From assembly GCA_027019165.1 (NCBI GenBank), contig JALUXC010000012.1, positions 310,001 to 374,000 on the forward strand: a stretch of DNA of 64,000 nt. Direction: 5' to 3'. The notes under the pieces were generated by a model. That model saw only the letters and a list, made by a program, of their open reading frames with translations. It made no database searches and was not told the DNA's origin. This document shows positions 26,587 through 36,144 of this stretch, one piece after another (the stretch's first letter is position 1; each line of letters begins with the position of its first letter). This DNA is from Pseudophaeobacter sp. GTDB taxonomy: Bacteria > Pseudomonadota > Alphaproteobacteria > Rhodobacterales > Rhodobacteraceae. Both the position numbers and the translations under genes were made by a program.

Positions 26587-27552
26587 ATGGCTGCGGATTT
26601 GACCGTGCTTGTTGGGGATGTCGGGGGCAGCAATACCCGCCTTGCGCTTGCCGGCCCCGAGATCGGTGTGACTGCCCTCAAGCATTTTTCCAACGATAGC
26701 TATGGGTCTTTGCAGGACGTGCTGACTGCCTATTGCGAGCAGCCGGATCTGCCCGATCTACACGGATGTTGTCTGGCCGTCGCTGGCCCGGTCTTTGGTG
26801 ATGCATACCGTTTGACAAACCGGGACTGGCAGGGGACTGCGCAGGATCTGCAAGACAGCCTGCCGCTGATGCCCGGCGCACGTGTTCATGTGATCAATGA
26901 CCTTGCCGCCCTCGGGCATGCTCTGCCGGTTTTGATGCCAGGGCAACTTTTGTCGCTGCGGGCCGGTCGGCAGCAAGGCGCGCAGTCTTTGGTCGCCGGT
27001 GTCGGGACCGGCTTCAATATCGCGCTCTCGGTGGCAGGGCAGACTGTTGAGGCCGAGCTTGGCCACGCAAGCCTTCCCGATATCGTTTCCCGGGAACTGG
27101 CGCTGATCCTGGACAAACAGGACCATGGCTTTGCCAGTGTTGAAGAACTGTTTTCGGGCCGTGGCCTGGTGCGGTTGCATCGCGCGCTGGGCGGGGATCC
27201 CTCCGAAGAAGGCAGCCAGATTGTCGGCGCCTTCATGGATGGCGCGTCAGGGCACCCCGCAGAGCGCACCGTGCCAAGCTGGGCAAGGCTTCTGGGGCTA
27301 TTGGGCCATGAACTGGTGCCTGCCTATATGCCGGGGCAGGGCGTGTTCTTTGCCGGCAGCGTTGCGCGCGGCGTGCTGGGCACCGAGGCGCGCGCGGATT
27401 TCCTGCGCGCCTTTTCCGAGCCTGATGGCAGGCTTTCTCAGCGCTCCGGCGAGGTTCCGCTTTGGTTGATCACCGACGATGCTGCAGGGGTGAGCGGAAC
27501 CGCCAGATATGCGATCGAGGCGGCCAAGGCGCGCCTCAGTAGTCCCGCTTGA
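26587..27552 (+). CDS. glk: Glucokinase
   Basis: The 321-residue protein shows the Glk (not ROK) pattern. The ATP-binding GDVGGSNTRLAL at the start is followed by NDLAALGHALP (catalytic Asp), the second ATP segment AGVGTGFNIALS, and ELGHASLP. It phosphorylates glucose to glucose-6-phosphate. The ATG at 26587 follows AAGG at good spacing; an upstream GTG-rich extension of six codons is unlikely. Its 3' end overlaps the convergent tamB stop by 17 bases. It borders the glycan region, which it may feed with hexose phosphate. Confidence 0.88.
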   Translation: MAADLTVLVGDVGGSNTRLALAGPEIGVTALKHFSNDSYGSLQDVLTAYCEQPDLPDLHGCCLAVAGPVFGDAYRLTNRDWQGTAQDLQDSLPLMPGARVHVINDLAALGHALPVLMPGQLLSLRAGRQQGAQSLVAGVGTGFNIALSVAGQTVEAELGHASLPDIVSRELALILDKQDHGFASVEELFSGRGLVRLHRALGGDPSEEGSQIVGAFMDGASGHPAERTVPSWARLLGLLGHELVPAYMPGQGVFFAGSVARGVLGTEARADFLRAFSEPDGRLSQRSGEVPLWLITDDAAGVSGTARYAIEAAKARLSSPA

Positions 27553-30500
27553 AAAAGATCCCAAGGCCGGATTCACCCACACTGTCGACTTTGCCTGTTA
27601 CGGTGAGATTCGGGGTGACATCAAGGTTGAGGCTCAGCTCGCTTTCACCGCGGGTGTTCATGTCCACGTCGGTGTAGACGTTTTTGGAGATATATCCCCC
27701 GAGCCCCAGTTGTCCGGCACCGAGCTGATCGAGGCCGATATCCGCGTCATCGGCCCCGGTACTGCTGCGCAGACGTTCGGTGGCCTTTCCGCTCCGCCCA
27801 CTTAAGGTCAGTGCCGAGGAGGCGAGCCGCGCCAGCGCCAGAGGCGACAGATCCTTTATGTTGTCGCCAAAAAGGAGCAGGGCCAGGGCTTCTTCACTGG
27901 GGCGGGGGGGCTCTGACGTGACAACGATTTCTGGTGCATCGATCAGCCCCGAAATCCTGAGCGTGGCGCTGCCCTGTTCGGTCTGCGCAGAGGAGCGAAA
28001 ATCCAGAAACGGGGTCAGATTGCCCAATAGTGTGATCTGTCCTTCGTCCAAATTGAGACGGCGCCCAAGTATATCGAAACTGCCCCGGATAAGCCCGATC
28101 TGACCGGAGGGAGAGATCTGTCGCGTGCTGCCGCGCAGGAGAATGCGCCCACCCAGCTCGGCGCGCAGGCCGCGACCGCGGGCAAAGACTTTGCCGGGCG
28201 CATCGATCACCACATCCAGCGCGGTTCTGGAGGCTTTCCCGGATGCCTGGCCTTGCGCAGCGTCAATCAAACCAGCCCGTGCTCGTGTTGTCTGCACCGC
28301 CCGCGACGGGCTGATATGCCTGATCGGCGGTATCGGGGCAGCGGTCACCGATCCTGCAGCGGTGTTGAGGTTGATATTGGTCTCCCCCACATCAATTCGG
28401 CCGCTGAGACTGCTGTTGCCCGCAAGTGCGCCGTTCAGCCTCAGACGTCCGTTTAGGCGTGTCTCATAGCTGAGATGATCGCCAATCGCGAGATCGGCAA
28501 GGTCGATGCCCAGATCGCTTTGAAAGGGCGGATCTAGTGCGACCGGGCCGGTGATACGTAGGGTGCCGCTGTCGCCAGGGGTGGCCGTGACCAGCACCTG
28601 GGCGGTGCTGTTTTGCAGCGAGATGTTGGCGTTGATGTTCTCGACCCTCTGGCCTGCCGAGGGCAATGCCAGGACAGCCCCGCTGGTTGAAATGGTGCCG
28701 GACAGACTGTCAAGCGCGGGTGGGCCTTTGATGCCCAGATCAAATCGCGCGGCGCCTTTTGCTAAGTTGGGTTTCAAAAAGGGGTTGGCCCCCTCCAGTC
28801 TCAATTCGCCAGAGGCTCTGGCGTCAATGGTGCCCTCACTTTCAGACAACGTCCCTGCGACATCTACCGTAGTTTGCGCCGGCGCGGTGGCCTTGGCGCC
28901 GACCTGCCACACGTCGCCGCGGCGCTCCGCTCGTCCGCTTGCCACCAGGGCACCGGGGAGTTCGGGAACAAAACGCTCCAGCTCGTTCAGGGCGGCCTCA
29001 AAGGTAAATGCGGCGTCGCCGCTGAGCTGGAATTCTCCCTCCAGTGCAGCAGAGGAGGAATGAGGTCCCTTGAGCTGGGCCTGACCGCGCAGGGTATCCC
29101 CATTTCGTTCCAGGTCGGCCGAGATCTCCAATGATCCTGGCGCTTCTGGAATGAGACGTTCCAACCCTTCTAGGCGCGCAGTAGCTGTCAAAGAACCGGT
29201 GCTGCTACTTAATGCCCCCTTTGCCGTCGCGGAAAGCGTTTGCCCCTCCAGTTCAAAGTGATCGATACGCAGACCTTCCGTGTCCCGCGCCGCCACAAGG
29301 TGCGTGGCAATGGTACCGGAAAGCAATGGATCGACCTGATCCATCCCGACCATCAGATCTTGCGTGGCGAGGCGGATATCCGCATCGAATCCGCCCCAAA
29401 GCGGGGTTGCGCTGCCCTTTATGCTGGCCTGAACCGACCCGCCAATGGGCCGTTCGGCAAGTGCCGAAAATCGCGACAGATCCGCAGCCCCAGCATCAAT
29501 ATCCGCTGTGATCTCAAGGCCGCTTTCCAGGCCGGAAAAGGCGACGTCACCAACCAGCCGATAGTCGCTGCCCTGAAGTTCAAGCTCTGTCAGTGAAATC
29601 GCGGACGGACCTTCCGTCGAAATCCTGGTTTGCAGCTCCAGGTGATCGCCCACCGCCGCCGCCAGGGCTGTATCACGCAAGGCAAGCCCCCGCACATCAA
29701 GGCGTAGTTGTCCATCAAGCTGACGGTCATTCGTTTCATCTTTTGCCTCAGTCAGAGTGCCGGATGCGTCCAATGTCGCCGCAGGCAGGGTCATCTCCGG
29801 GCGTGACAGCTGTTGCAGATCGCCGGAAAGCGCCCATTGGCCATCGGCGGTTTTCTGGAGGGTCAGCTGAGCGCCCGCCAGCGTCGTACTGGCTCCTGGG
29901 ACCGGCAAGGTGATAGCGGCGCGCCCGCTCGGGGGGGTGATCCTGGCAGTGAGGTTCGCGGTATTCAGCCCACCTGAGGGAGAGGTCGCCAATGAGCCAG
30001 TCAGGCGCAGCGCCTGCGTGTTGAGCGCAAGCGTGTCGACCAAAAGGCCACCTGGTGCCTCGGTCTGGCCCCGCGCAACAAAGCGCAGTTCGGGGCCAAA
30101 GAAGGGGCGAAAGTCCGGTCGAAGAAGCGGGTCTATGTCTCCGCTCATGTCTGCAGAAAAACCGATGGCTGACCCGGCTGTGCTATCCGCTTGCGCTGGA
30201 GCCTCGGCTGTGGATTGGGGCAGTGCAGACAAGACAACCTGCCCGGAAAGACGCTCCTGACCGTTACTGCGCAAGGCAATATCGGCCGCAAAATCAGTGA
30301 CCGGTCCGCTGCCCTTGGCGGTCAACTGCAGGGTTGGGCGTCCGGGGAGATCCAGCGCTGCAGAAATCAACCCGTCTGAAGACTCTGAAAGGGCCAGATC
30401 CAGATCGATCTGGCGGGTCGCATTGGCATAGGCCGCCAGCAGGGACAGCTGGTCACCCGGCTTGTCCAGCCGGGCGATGTCGAGTTTGGTGTTAAGTGCA

Positions 30501-31033
30501 CCATCTGCCAGCGTAAGCGCACCGTTCAAGGCAAGACTGGCAGGCTGCCCTAGCAAATCCGCACCAAGGTCAATCCGAGAGACGCGGATTTCCCCCAGTT
30601 CGACCGCAACCGGCAGTTCCGGCAGGGCAAAGGGCTTTGCCTCGGGCGTTGGCAGGGTTGGACCCTCGGGCACTGGGCTGGGCTTGCGGAGAAGGGTGAT
30701 TGTCTCGGCGCTGAGGTTATTCACAGAAAACCGCCCCTGAATCAGGGCAAGGCGGTTCCAGTTCAGCCTCGCCCCTTCAAGGATCAGCCAGGCTCCATCG
30801 TTATCGGCGACGGTCAGGCGCTGGATCGTCGCCTCGGATGACAGGGCGCCGCTCAATCCTTCGACCGAGATGTAGCGGCTGTCCCCGGACAATGTGTCCT
30901 CAAGAAAGCCGACCAGGAAGCCGCCGCTGTCCTGGTCTGACTGGGCCTGCACAAGGGAGGGCACAGTAAGGCTGGCTGCCACGACGCAAAGGGCTGCGGG
31001 TGAGATGTGTTTCAAGGGCTGGAAAAGTCTCAA
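27536..31033 (-). CDS. tamB: Translocation and assembly module subunit TamB
   Basis: The 1165-residue protein has an N-terminal signal/anchor (ISPAALCVVAASLTVPSLVQA). A very long, low-complexity, beta-strand-rich middle is typical of the AsmA/TamB beta-taco fold. The conserved C-terminal DUF490 part contains GNLTPFLDFRSSAQTEQ, LRISGLIDAPEIVV and an ending GIFFKRDY. TamB spans the periplasm and works with outer-membrane TamA in envelope and lipid transport or autotransporter assembly. The start is TTG at 31033, whose bases overlap the tamA stop, so the pair is coupled. It converges with glk. Confidence 0.9.
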   Translation of the reverse strand: MRLFQPLKHISPAALCVVAASLTVPSLVQAQSDQDSGGFLVGFLEDTLSGDSRYISVEGLSGALSSEATIQRLTVADNDGAWLILEGARLNWNRLALIQGRFSVNNLSAETITLLRKPSPVPEGPTLPTPEAKPFALPELPVAVELGEIRVSRIDLGADLLGQPASLALNGALTLADGALNTKLDIARLDKPGDQLSLLAAYANATRQIDLDLALSESSDGLISAALDLPGRPTLQLTAKGSGPVTDFAADIALRSNGQERLSGQVVLSALPQSTAEAPAQADSTAGSAIGFSADMSGDIDPLLRPDFRPFFGPELRFVARGQTEAPGGLLVDTLALNTQALRLTGSLATSPSGGLNTANLTARITPPSGRAAITLPVPGASTTLAGAQLTLQKTADGQWALSGDLQQLSRPEMTLPAATLDASGTLTEAKDETNDRQLDGQLRLDVRGLALRDTALAAAVGDHLELQTRISTEGPSAISLTELELQGSDYRLVGDVAFSGLESGLEITADIDAGAADLSRFSALAERPIGGSVQASIKGSATPLWGGFDADIRLATQDLMVGMDQVDPLLSGTIATHLVAARDTEGLRIDHFELEGQTLSATAKGALSSSTGSLTATARLEGLERLIPEAPGSLEISADLERNGDTLRGQAQLKGPHSSSAALEGEFQLSGDAAFTFEAALNELERFVPELPGALVASGRAERRGDVWQVGAKATAPAQTTVDVAGTLSESEGTIDARASGELRLEGANPFLKPNLAKGAARFDLGIKGPPALDSLSGTISTSGAVLALPSAGQRVENINANISLQNSTAQVLVTATPGDSGTLRITGPVALDPPFQSDLGIDLADLAIGDHLSYETRLNGRLRLNGALAGNSSLSGRIDVGETNINLNTAAGSVTAAPIPPIRHISPSRAVQTTRARAGLIDAAQGQASGKASRTALDVVIDAPGKVFARGRGLRAELGGRILLRGSTRQISPSGQIGLIRGSFDILGRRLNLDEGQITLLGNLTPFLDFRSSAQTEQGSATLRISGLIDAPEIVVTSEPPRPSEEALALLLFGDNIKDLSPLALARLASSALTLSGRSGKATERLRSSTGADDADIGLDQLGAGQLGLGGYISKNVYTDVDMNTRGESELSLNLDVTPNLTVTGKVDSVGESGLGIFFKRDY

Positions 31034-32841
31034 AACGCCTGTCCTATTCCGATGTAAAGCTGTGGGCCGTCCGCAGTTCCGCCAGAGACTGGATAAGCCA
31101 GATCGACCCGGATGGCTCCGATCCCGGCGACAGAATATCTGAGACCCAGCCCCGCTCCCGAATGGCTGGACGAGGCATTGGAAATGAAACTGTCCGCATC
31201 TACATAGGCGTGATCGTAAAATCCGACGACGGAAATCTTGTCCGTGACGCGGCCGCGGATTTCGCCCGAAAGGGCAAGGAAGCCCCGCCCGCCTGCGGTG
31301 CCGCCGGATACCGGCACGCCAAGGGATTGATACTCATGCCCGCGCACGGTGCCGCCTCCCCCTGAAAAGAACAGCATCGTGGGGGAGGTGCCGCTGTGGG
31401 ACGGGCCGATCACCGAGCCCAGTTGCGCGCGCCCGGCCAGCACAATGCGGTCATCCACGCCAAGTCCGACATAGGTTCTGGCGTCCATCGTCACCTGGAG
31501 GCCTGGATCACCGCCGTCGGCACCAAAAAACGGGGTTGCGCGCCCGCCCAGAAACAGGCCTCTGGTCGGATCCGTTGCACTGTCTCGGCCGTCAAACTCA
31601 GCGCGCAGGCTGGCAAAGACATATTTGAACCGCCGCTTGCCAAAGGCATCCGTGGCCAGGATAGAGTCAAACCCCAGCACAGCCTCGGCGAACAATCGAT
31701 CCGAATAGACACGGCGCACACCAATGCCGCCCATGCCATGCACAGCGGTGAAATGTTCCTGGTCCAGGCTTTCGGCTTCGGTCAGGTAAAAGATATTGTC
31801 ATCCGGCCCAAGGGTGGCCGGGCGGTCCAGACGCAAAGAGACTCGTCCGTCGATGTCGTCACTGCCGCCGATGCCGCTGATGCGCGCCTCGAACCGCAGT
31901 TTTTCAGCGGCACCAAAAAGATTGCGATGCATCCAGCTGGTGGTCACCGAAAGACCCTCGGTCGAACTCATTTCGGCGCCGAAGGTCAACCTGCGGGGCG
32001 GCATGTCTTCGATTTTGGCAGTGAAATCCAGTGTGCCGTCTTGGTTTGCCTCTTCCGCTTCCTGAAAGGAAACCGAAGAGAAAGTACCGGTCCGGCGCAG
32101 GCGGGTCGCCGAGCGGGTGATCAGATCGGGGTGATAGGTCTCCCGCTCGGGGAAACCGGAAATCTTTCGAATGGCATCGTCTCGGACACGGCTTTGACCG
32201 GATATGACCATCTGTCCAAACCGCAGACGTGCGCCAGGCCGGATGGTGAGCCGCGCGTCAAGGGTTGCGTTGCGATGGTCCGCAGTGATCCTTTGCCCAG
32301 AAAGCTTCGCCTTTGCGTGGCCCGCGCGCCGCCAGGCGCGGATGCCGTTGTTGGCCGCATCGCGGATTGCGCCGGTGCTGGCAGGCGCGCTTCTTGCAAA
32401 TTCCGGCGGCAGTTCGGTGTCGCTGTCTTGCGGCCAGGGTGCAACCTCAGCCGTGCCAAAGGCGAACTGAGGGCCAGCATCGACTGATATCTCGATCTTA
32501 TCGATGCGCCGGGGCGGCGTGATGGGGTCAATCCCTGCAGCCTCGCGCCCATCAAGGCGGATCGTGACGACCGGCGCAAAGTGCCCCGCATCATAAAGCA
32601 CCTGCACAAGGGTCCGGTAATCCGACAGGGCGGCCGCCAGCAGGTCTTGGACGTCGCTCTCTTGGGCCGAAGCAAGGACGGCCGATGCCTGCTGCAAACG
32701 CTTTGTCAGCCCGTCTGGGGCACCCGTTGCGATTAACCGGGTCTCAGCGCTGTCAGCGGGCGTGCCAAACAGGGCTGCAGATATCAGCAAAACGGGCACC
32801 AGCCCTGTCAGGCCGGTGCGGGCTTTTGGTTGTAACGGCAT
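31030..32841 (-). CDS. tamA: Outer-membrane TamA (BamA/Omp85-family) protein
   Basis: About 603 residues from the ATG at 32841, which has a clear GGAGAGCTG ribosome-binding site; the open frame extends 42 codons further without support. A signal peptide ends near ADSA. POTRA-like modules follow (for example IEISVDAGPQFAFG and LTIRPGARLRFGQ), then a C-terminal 16-strand Omp85 barrel region with the RGHEYQS motif (conserved VRGY/F-like loop) and the final aromatic residue Phe (YIGIGQAF). It is paired with tamB by overlap and probably inserted by the Bam machinery. Confidence 0.9.
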   Translation of the reverse strand: MPLQPKARTGLTGLVPVLLISAALFGTPADSAETRLIATGAPDGLTKRLQQASAVLASAQESDVQDLLAAALSDYRTLVQVLYDAGHFAPVVTIRLDGREAAGIDPITPPRRIDKIEISVDAGPQFAFGTAEVAPWPQDSDTELPPEFARSAPASTGAIRDAANNGIRAWRRAGHAKAKLSGQRITADHRNATLDARLTIRPGARLRFGQMVISGQSRVRDDAIRKISGFPERETYHPDLITRSATRLRRTGTFSSVSFQEAEEANQDGTLDFTAKIEDMPPRRLTFGAEMSSTEGLSVTTSWMHRNLFGAAEKLRFEARISGIGGSDDIDGRVSLRLDRPATLGPDDNIFYLTEAESLDQEHFTAVHGMGGIGVRRVYSDRLFAEAVLGFDSILATDAFGKRRFKYVFASLRAEFDGRDSATDPTRGLFLGGRATPFFGADGGDPGLQVTMDARTYVGLGVDDRIVLAGRAQLGSVIGPSHSGTSPTMLFFSGGGGTVRGHEYQSLGVPVSGGTAGGRGFLALSGEIRGRVTDKISVVGFYDHAYVDADSFISNASSSHSGAGLGLRYSVAGIGAIRVDLAYPVSGGTADGPQLYIGIGQAF

Positions 32842-33012
32842 CAGCTCTCCGGGCAGCGGCGGGCGACAGGGCAGAAGGTCGGGGGAATGCTCCCTCAAGC
32901 CAGACCGTATCACAGAGCCAACCAAGGTAAAGACGCCGTTGAACCAAATGCATGAAAGGTAGGGCAAGACAGCGGAACAGCGCGCAGCCCAAGGCGTGCA
33001 GCGGGTCGAAGA

Positions 33013-34245
33013 TTACATTTGCGCAGCGCGGAACCAGCGGCGGATGGCGGCCCGGTCTTCGGGCTCCATATAGGTGATGTTGGCAGGGGGCATGGCATGC
33101 GTGAGGCCTGCCTGCAGGTAGATCTCACGCGCGCGGCGGGCCACATCGGCTTCGGTCTCCAAAAGAACACCTTTGGGAGCGGTGCGGATCCCATCCCAAA
33201 AGGGTTCGCGCGCATGGCACATGCTGCAACGGCCCATGACGATTTCATGCACCTCTTCAAAGCCTGTCGCCTTGGCCATGACGAGGGCGGTACCGGTCAG
33301 TTCGGTCACTTCAACCTCTTCGTCACCGTCGTGCTCCAGACCCGCTGTGGACAGGATGATCACGCCAAGGAACAACAGGACCGTCGCAAGCCAGGTCCAT
33401 GTGGGATTTCCGGCGCGGGCGTGGCGGGTGTTGAAGTAGTGGCGGATCGTTACCCCCATCAGGAACACCAGCGCGGCAATCAGCCAGTTGTAGTCACTGG
33501 CAAAAGCCAGCGGGTAGTGGTTCGACAGCATCAAGAAGATGACCGGCAGTGTCAGGTAGTTGTTGTGGGTCGAGCGCAGCTTTGCGATCTTGCCGTATTT
33601 GGCATCCGGCGTGCGCCCTTCTTGCAGGTCTTTTACCACGATACGCTGGTTCGGCATGATGATGAAAAAGACGTTGGCCGTCATGATGGTGGCGGTAAAG
33701 GCTCCAAGATGCAGCATCATGGCGCGGCCCGTGAAGACCTGGTTGAGGCCCCATCCCATTGCCACCAGCAACACGAAAAGAAGCACCATCAACAGAGTAG
33801 GGCGTTCGGCGAGACCAGACTTGCACAGCCTGTCATAGACGATCCAGCCGATCGACAGGGTCGCCGCCGAGATCGCGATCCCCTGCCAGAGGGTCAGGTC
33901 CGCTTTGGACTGGTCGATCAGGTACAGCTCTCCACCCGCCCAATAGACCACCATCAGCAGGGCAAAGCCCGAAAGCCAGGTGGAATAGCTTTCCCATTTG
34001 AACCAGGTGAGATGCTCAGGCATTTCGGAAGGGGCCACCAGGTATTTGCGGATGTGATAAAAGCCGCCGCCGTGAACCTGCCATTCTTCGCCATGGGCGC
34101 CGGGGGGCAGGTCGGTCGCCTTACGCAGCCCCAGATCCAGCGCGATGAAATAGAAGGAGGACCCGATCCAGGCGATGGCCGTGATCACATGCAGCCAGCG
34201 GATCGCAAAGCCCAGCCAATCCCACATCATCACAAGTTCATACAT
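33013..34245 (-). CDS. puuD: Membrane urate hydroxylase PuuD with C-terminal cytochrome c domain
   Basis: The 410-residue protein starts with LHVITAIAWIGSSFYFIALD, the PuuD N-terminus. It has about eight membrane segments, then a soluble tail with a heme c site, CSMCH, near residue 338. PuuD oxidises urate to 5-hydroxyisourate and passes electrons to cytochrome c. The ATG at 34245 was chosen over an upstream in-frame start because the family protein begins MYEL-like and an AGGGA site precedes it. It diverges from the LysR gene and heads the urate pathway here. Confidence 0.9.
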   Translation of the reverse strand: MYELVMMWDWLGFAIRWLHVITAIAWIGSSFYFIALDLGLRKATDLPPGAHGEEWQVHGGGFYHIRKYLVAPSEMPEHLTWFKWESYSTWLSGFALLMVVYWAGGELYLIDQSKADLTLWQGIAISAATLSIGWIVYDRLCKSGLAERPTLLMVLLFVLLVAMGWGLNQVFTGRAMMLHLGAFTATIMTANVFFIIMPNQRIVVKDLQEGRTPDAKYGKIAKLRSTHNNYLTLPVIFLMLSNHYPLAFASDYNWLIAALVFLMGVTIRHYFNTRHARAGNPTWTWLATVLLFLGVIILSTAGLEHDGDEEVEVTELTGTALVMAKATGFEEVHEIVMGRCSMCHAREPFWDGIRTAPKGVLLETEADVARRAREIYLQAGLTHAMPPANITYMEPEDRAAIRRWFRAAQM

Positions 34246-34346
34246 GCGCAAAAGTCCCTGATTTGTGCCACCGCTGCAGACTAGGCAAAGCGGATTTTCT
34301 TCGGTATTGCAGATAAATTCCAAGCTGTATCAAAAATCATGGAAGA

Positions 34347-35291
34347 ATGGCGAGCCGCCCCATGTCCTATCTCGACAATATCCGCACCTTTGTCCGTGTC
34401 TATGAGCTTGGCTCCATGTCGGCGGCGGGGCGGGATCTGAGGATCTCACCGGCTGTTACTTCGGCACGGATTTCACAGCTTGAGGATTATCTGGGCGTCA
34501 GACTGTTCCAGCGCACCACGCGGAACCTGTCGCCGACCGAGCAGGGGCAGGCGTTTTATCCCGGCGCTGTTTCGGTTCTGGAGGCTTTGGATCAGGCCGA
34601 AGCCAAGGTGATGCATTTGACCGATGCGCCGAGGGGAACGCTTTTTGTGGCAGCGCCATTGGGGATGGGGCGGCGGCTGGTTGCGCCACAAGCGCCGGAC
34701 TTTTTGGAGCAGTATCCGGAGATTTCTCTACGCTTGCGCCTGTCGGACCGGGCGGTGGATCTGACGACGGAAGGCCTTGATCTGGCGTTTTTTCTGGGGC
34801 AGCCGGCTGACAGTAACCTGAAAATCCGAAAGATCGCAGATTGCCGACGCGTTTTATGTGCGGCGCCAGAGTATGTTGGCAAACGCGGCATGCCCGAGGA
34901 TGGTGCGGCGCTGCTGCGGGAGGGGCACAATTGTCTGAACCTGCGTTTTCCCGGTGCAAGCGAGTTCCAGTGGATGTTGGAGGCGCCAGAAGGTCCGCAG
35001 CGGTTCGCCGTATCCGGCCGACACGAGTGCGACGATGGCGATGTATTGACCGATTGGGCTCTGGCGGGAGAGGGCATCGCGCTTAAGCCGGTGTTCGAGG
35101 TGGCGGCGCATCTGGCGGCGGGCCGGCTGGTGCCTGTGGCGACGAAGACACCGCCTGTTCCGGTGCAAATGGCCTGCCTATACACACATCGCCGTCATCA
35201 GGACCCAAAGACACGTTTGTTTATGGACTACATGACTGAGCGGATGGCGCGCGCGATCCGGGAGGCGGAAAGCGCATTTGAGGTCGTTTGA
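34347..35291 (+). CDS. LysR-family transcriptional regulator, probably of urate catabolism
   Basis: The 314-residue protein has the LysR helix-turn-helix at residues 6-65: FVRVYELGSMSAAGRDLRISPAV then the SARISQLEDYLGVRLFQR recognition region, given here as separate segments. An effector-binding domain follows. It sits between puuD (divergent) and uraH (convergent), so control of urate genes is an inference from position. The ATG at 34347 has only a very short spacing to GGAAG; an ATG five codons later (34362) is also possible. Confidence 0.85.
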   Translation: MASRPMSYLDNIRTFVRVYELGSMSAAGRDLRISPAVTSARISQLEDYLGVRLFQRTTRNLSPTEQGQAFYPGAVSVLEALDQAEAKVMHLTDAPRGTLFVAAPLGMGRRLVAPQAPDFLEQYPEISLRLRLSDRAVDLTTEGLDLAFFLGQPADSNLKIRKIADCRRVLCAAPEYVGKRGMPEDGAALLREGHNCLNLRFPGASEFQWMLEAPEGPQRFAVSGRHECDDGDVLTDWALAGEGIALKPVFEVAAHLAAGRLVPVATKTPPVPVQMACLYTHRRHQDPKTRLFMDYMTERMARAIREAESAFEVV

Positions 35292-35359
35292 CGATGCCGT
35301 TTTTGGGAGGCGCTCCCGCCTCTGAAGGGGCCTTGCGGCCCATTCCAGAGTTGGGCCCG

Positions 35360-35382
35360 GCGCCGCTTTGCGGCGCTTTTCC
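35360..35382 (+). terminator. Rho-independent terminator after the LysR gene (repeat-family copy)
   Basis: Seven-base arms gcgccgc / gcggcgc flank a TTT loop, followed by TTTT at 35377-35380. The flank ttgggcccgg at 35351-35360 is shared with hairpins at 39624 and 39808 (reverse orientation), so this belongs to a repeated intergenic element. Confidence 0.6.
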
Positions 35383-35503
35383 TTTAAGTGGAGATGGTGC
35401 GCGATAGTCTGGCGCCAGGCCTATGTTGTAGGGGGGCTCAGAAGGACTGCCGAGAAGCGGTTCAGGGGCAGGTCTGCCCTGAACGCGCCATATCCAGTGT
35501 ATT

Positions 35504-35577
35504 CCGCAAACCACCGCCTCAAGGGCAAGGCGCGCGATGCGCGCAGGCTGCGCCTCCCTTGACCCGGTGGTTTGCGG
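35504..35577. repeat. Long imperfect inverted repeat (about 28-base arms) between convergent genes
   Basis: The left arm starts ccgcaaaccaccg at 35504 and the right arm ends cggtggtttgcgg at 35577. With a few mismatches, pairing extends inward through tcaaggg and ggcgc, and a small gcgcg hairpin forms the core. It lies just before the convergent uraH stop at 35587. It could act as a bidirectional terminator or be a REP/MITE-like element. No coding sense was found across 35292-35586. Confidence 0.6.
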
Positions 35578-35586
35578 CTGGGGAGC

Positions 35587-35943
35587 TTAGCTGCCGCGGT
35601 AGGTGGAATAGCCGTAGGGAGAGAGCAGGAGCGGCACGTGATAGTGGGCGTCCGCATCGCTGATGCCAAAGCGGATGGGAACCGTATCAAGGAACAAAGG
35701 ATCCTCGCTCGCCTGTGAGGTGGCGCGCAGATAGTCGCCTGCGTCAAACTCTAGCTCGTAGGTGCCGGTTGCAAATTCTTCCTGTGGCAGGATGGGGCTG
35801 TCGGTGCGACCATCGCCGTTGGTCTGCATCTGAGCGAGCTGTTCGCGCTGCCCGCCCGAAAGGCGGAACAGCGTGATGGTCATCCCCGCGGCGGGGCAGC
35901 CGCGGGCGGTGTCCAGAACATGTGTGGTCAGATATCCGGTCAT
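35587..35943 (-). CDS. uraH: 5-Hydroxyisourate hydrolase (transthyretin-like)
   Basis: This 118-residue protein has the family's N-terminal [13 protein letters not shown] and C-terminal YSTYRGS. It hydrolyses 5-hydroxyisourate, the product of PuuD, to OHCU. The ATG at 35943 follows GAGGGAG with good spacing. A longer open frame through it belongs to the opposite-strand gene's region and is not supported. It diverges from puuE-uraD; the 200 bases between them should hold both promoters. Confidence 0.93.
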   Translation of the reverse strand: MTGYLTTHVLDTARGCPAAGMTITLFRLSGGQREQLAQMQTNGDGRTDSPILPQEEFATGTYELEFDAGDYLRATSQASEDPLFLDTVPIRFGISDADAHYHVPLLLSPYGYSTYRGS

Positions 35944-36144
35944 GGCGGGCTCCCTCGAAGAATGCCTGAATGAGGTGATGATAACTCTGCACGATCTTCC
36001 TGCACCAAGCCCGCGCATTCGGCAAACGGCATGCAATTGACAGTGCATTCGTGAAATTTTGAAAAAAACGTCTCGTCTTCTGCCATAGTAAGAGGAAACT
36101 CGCGGTTGATCCAGCACTGGCGCCCTGACGAAAGAGACACCCAT

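Noticed and set aside
31396-34284. Large plus-strand frames opposite tamA and puuD
   Set aside because: Shadow frames; the minus-strand genes have clear family motifs.
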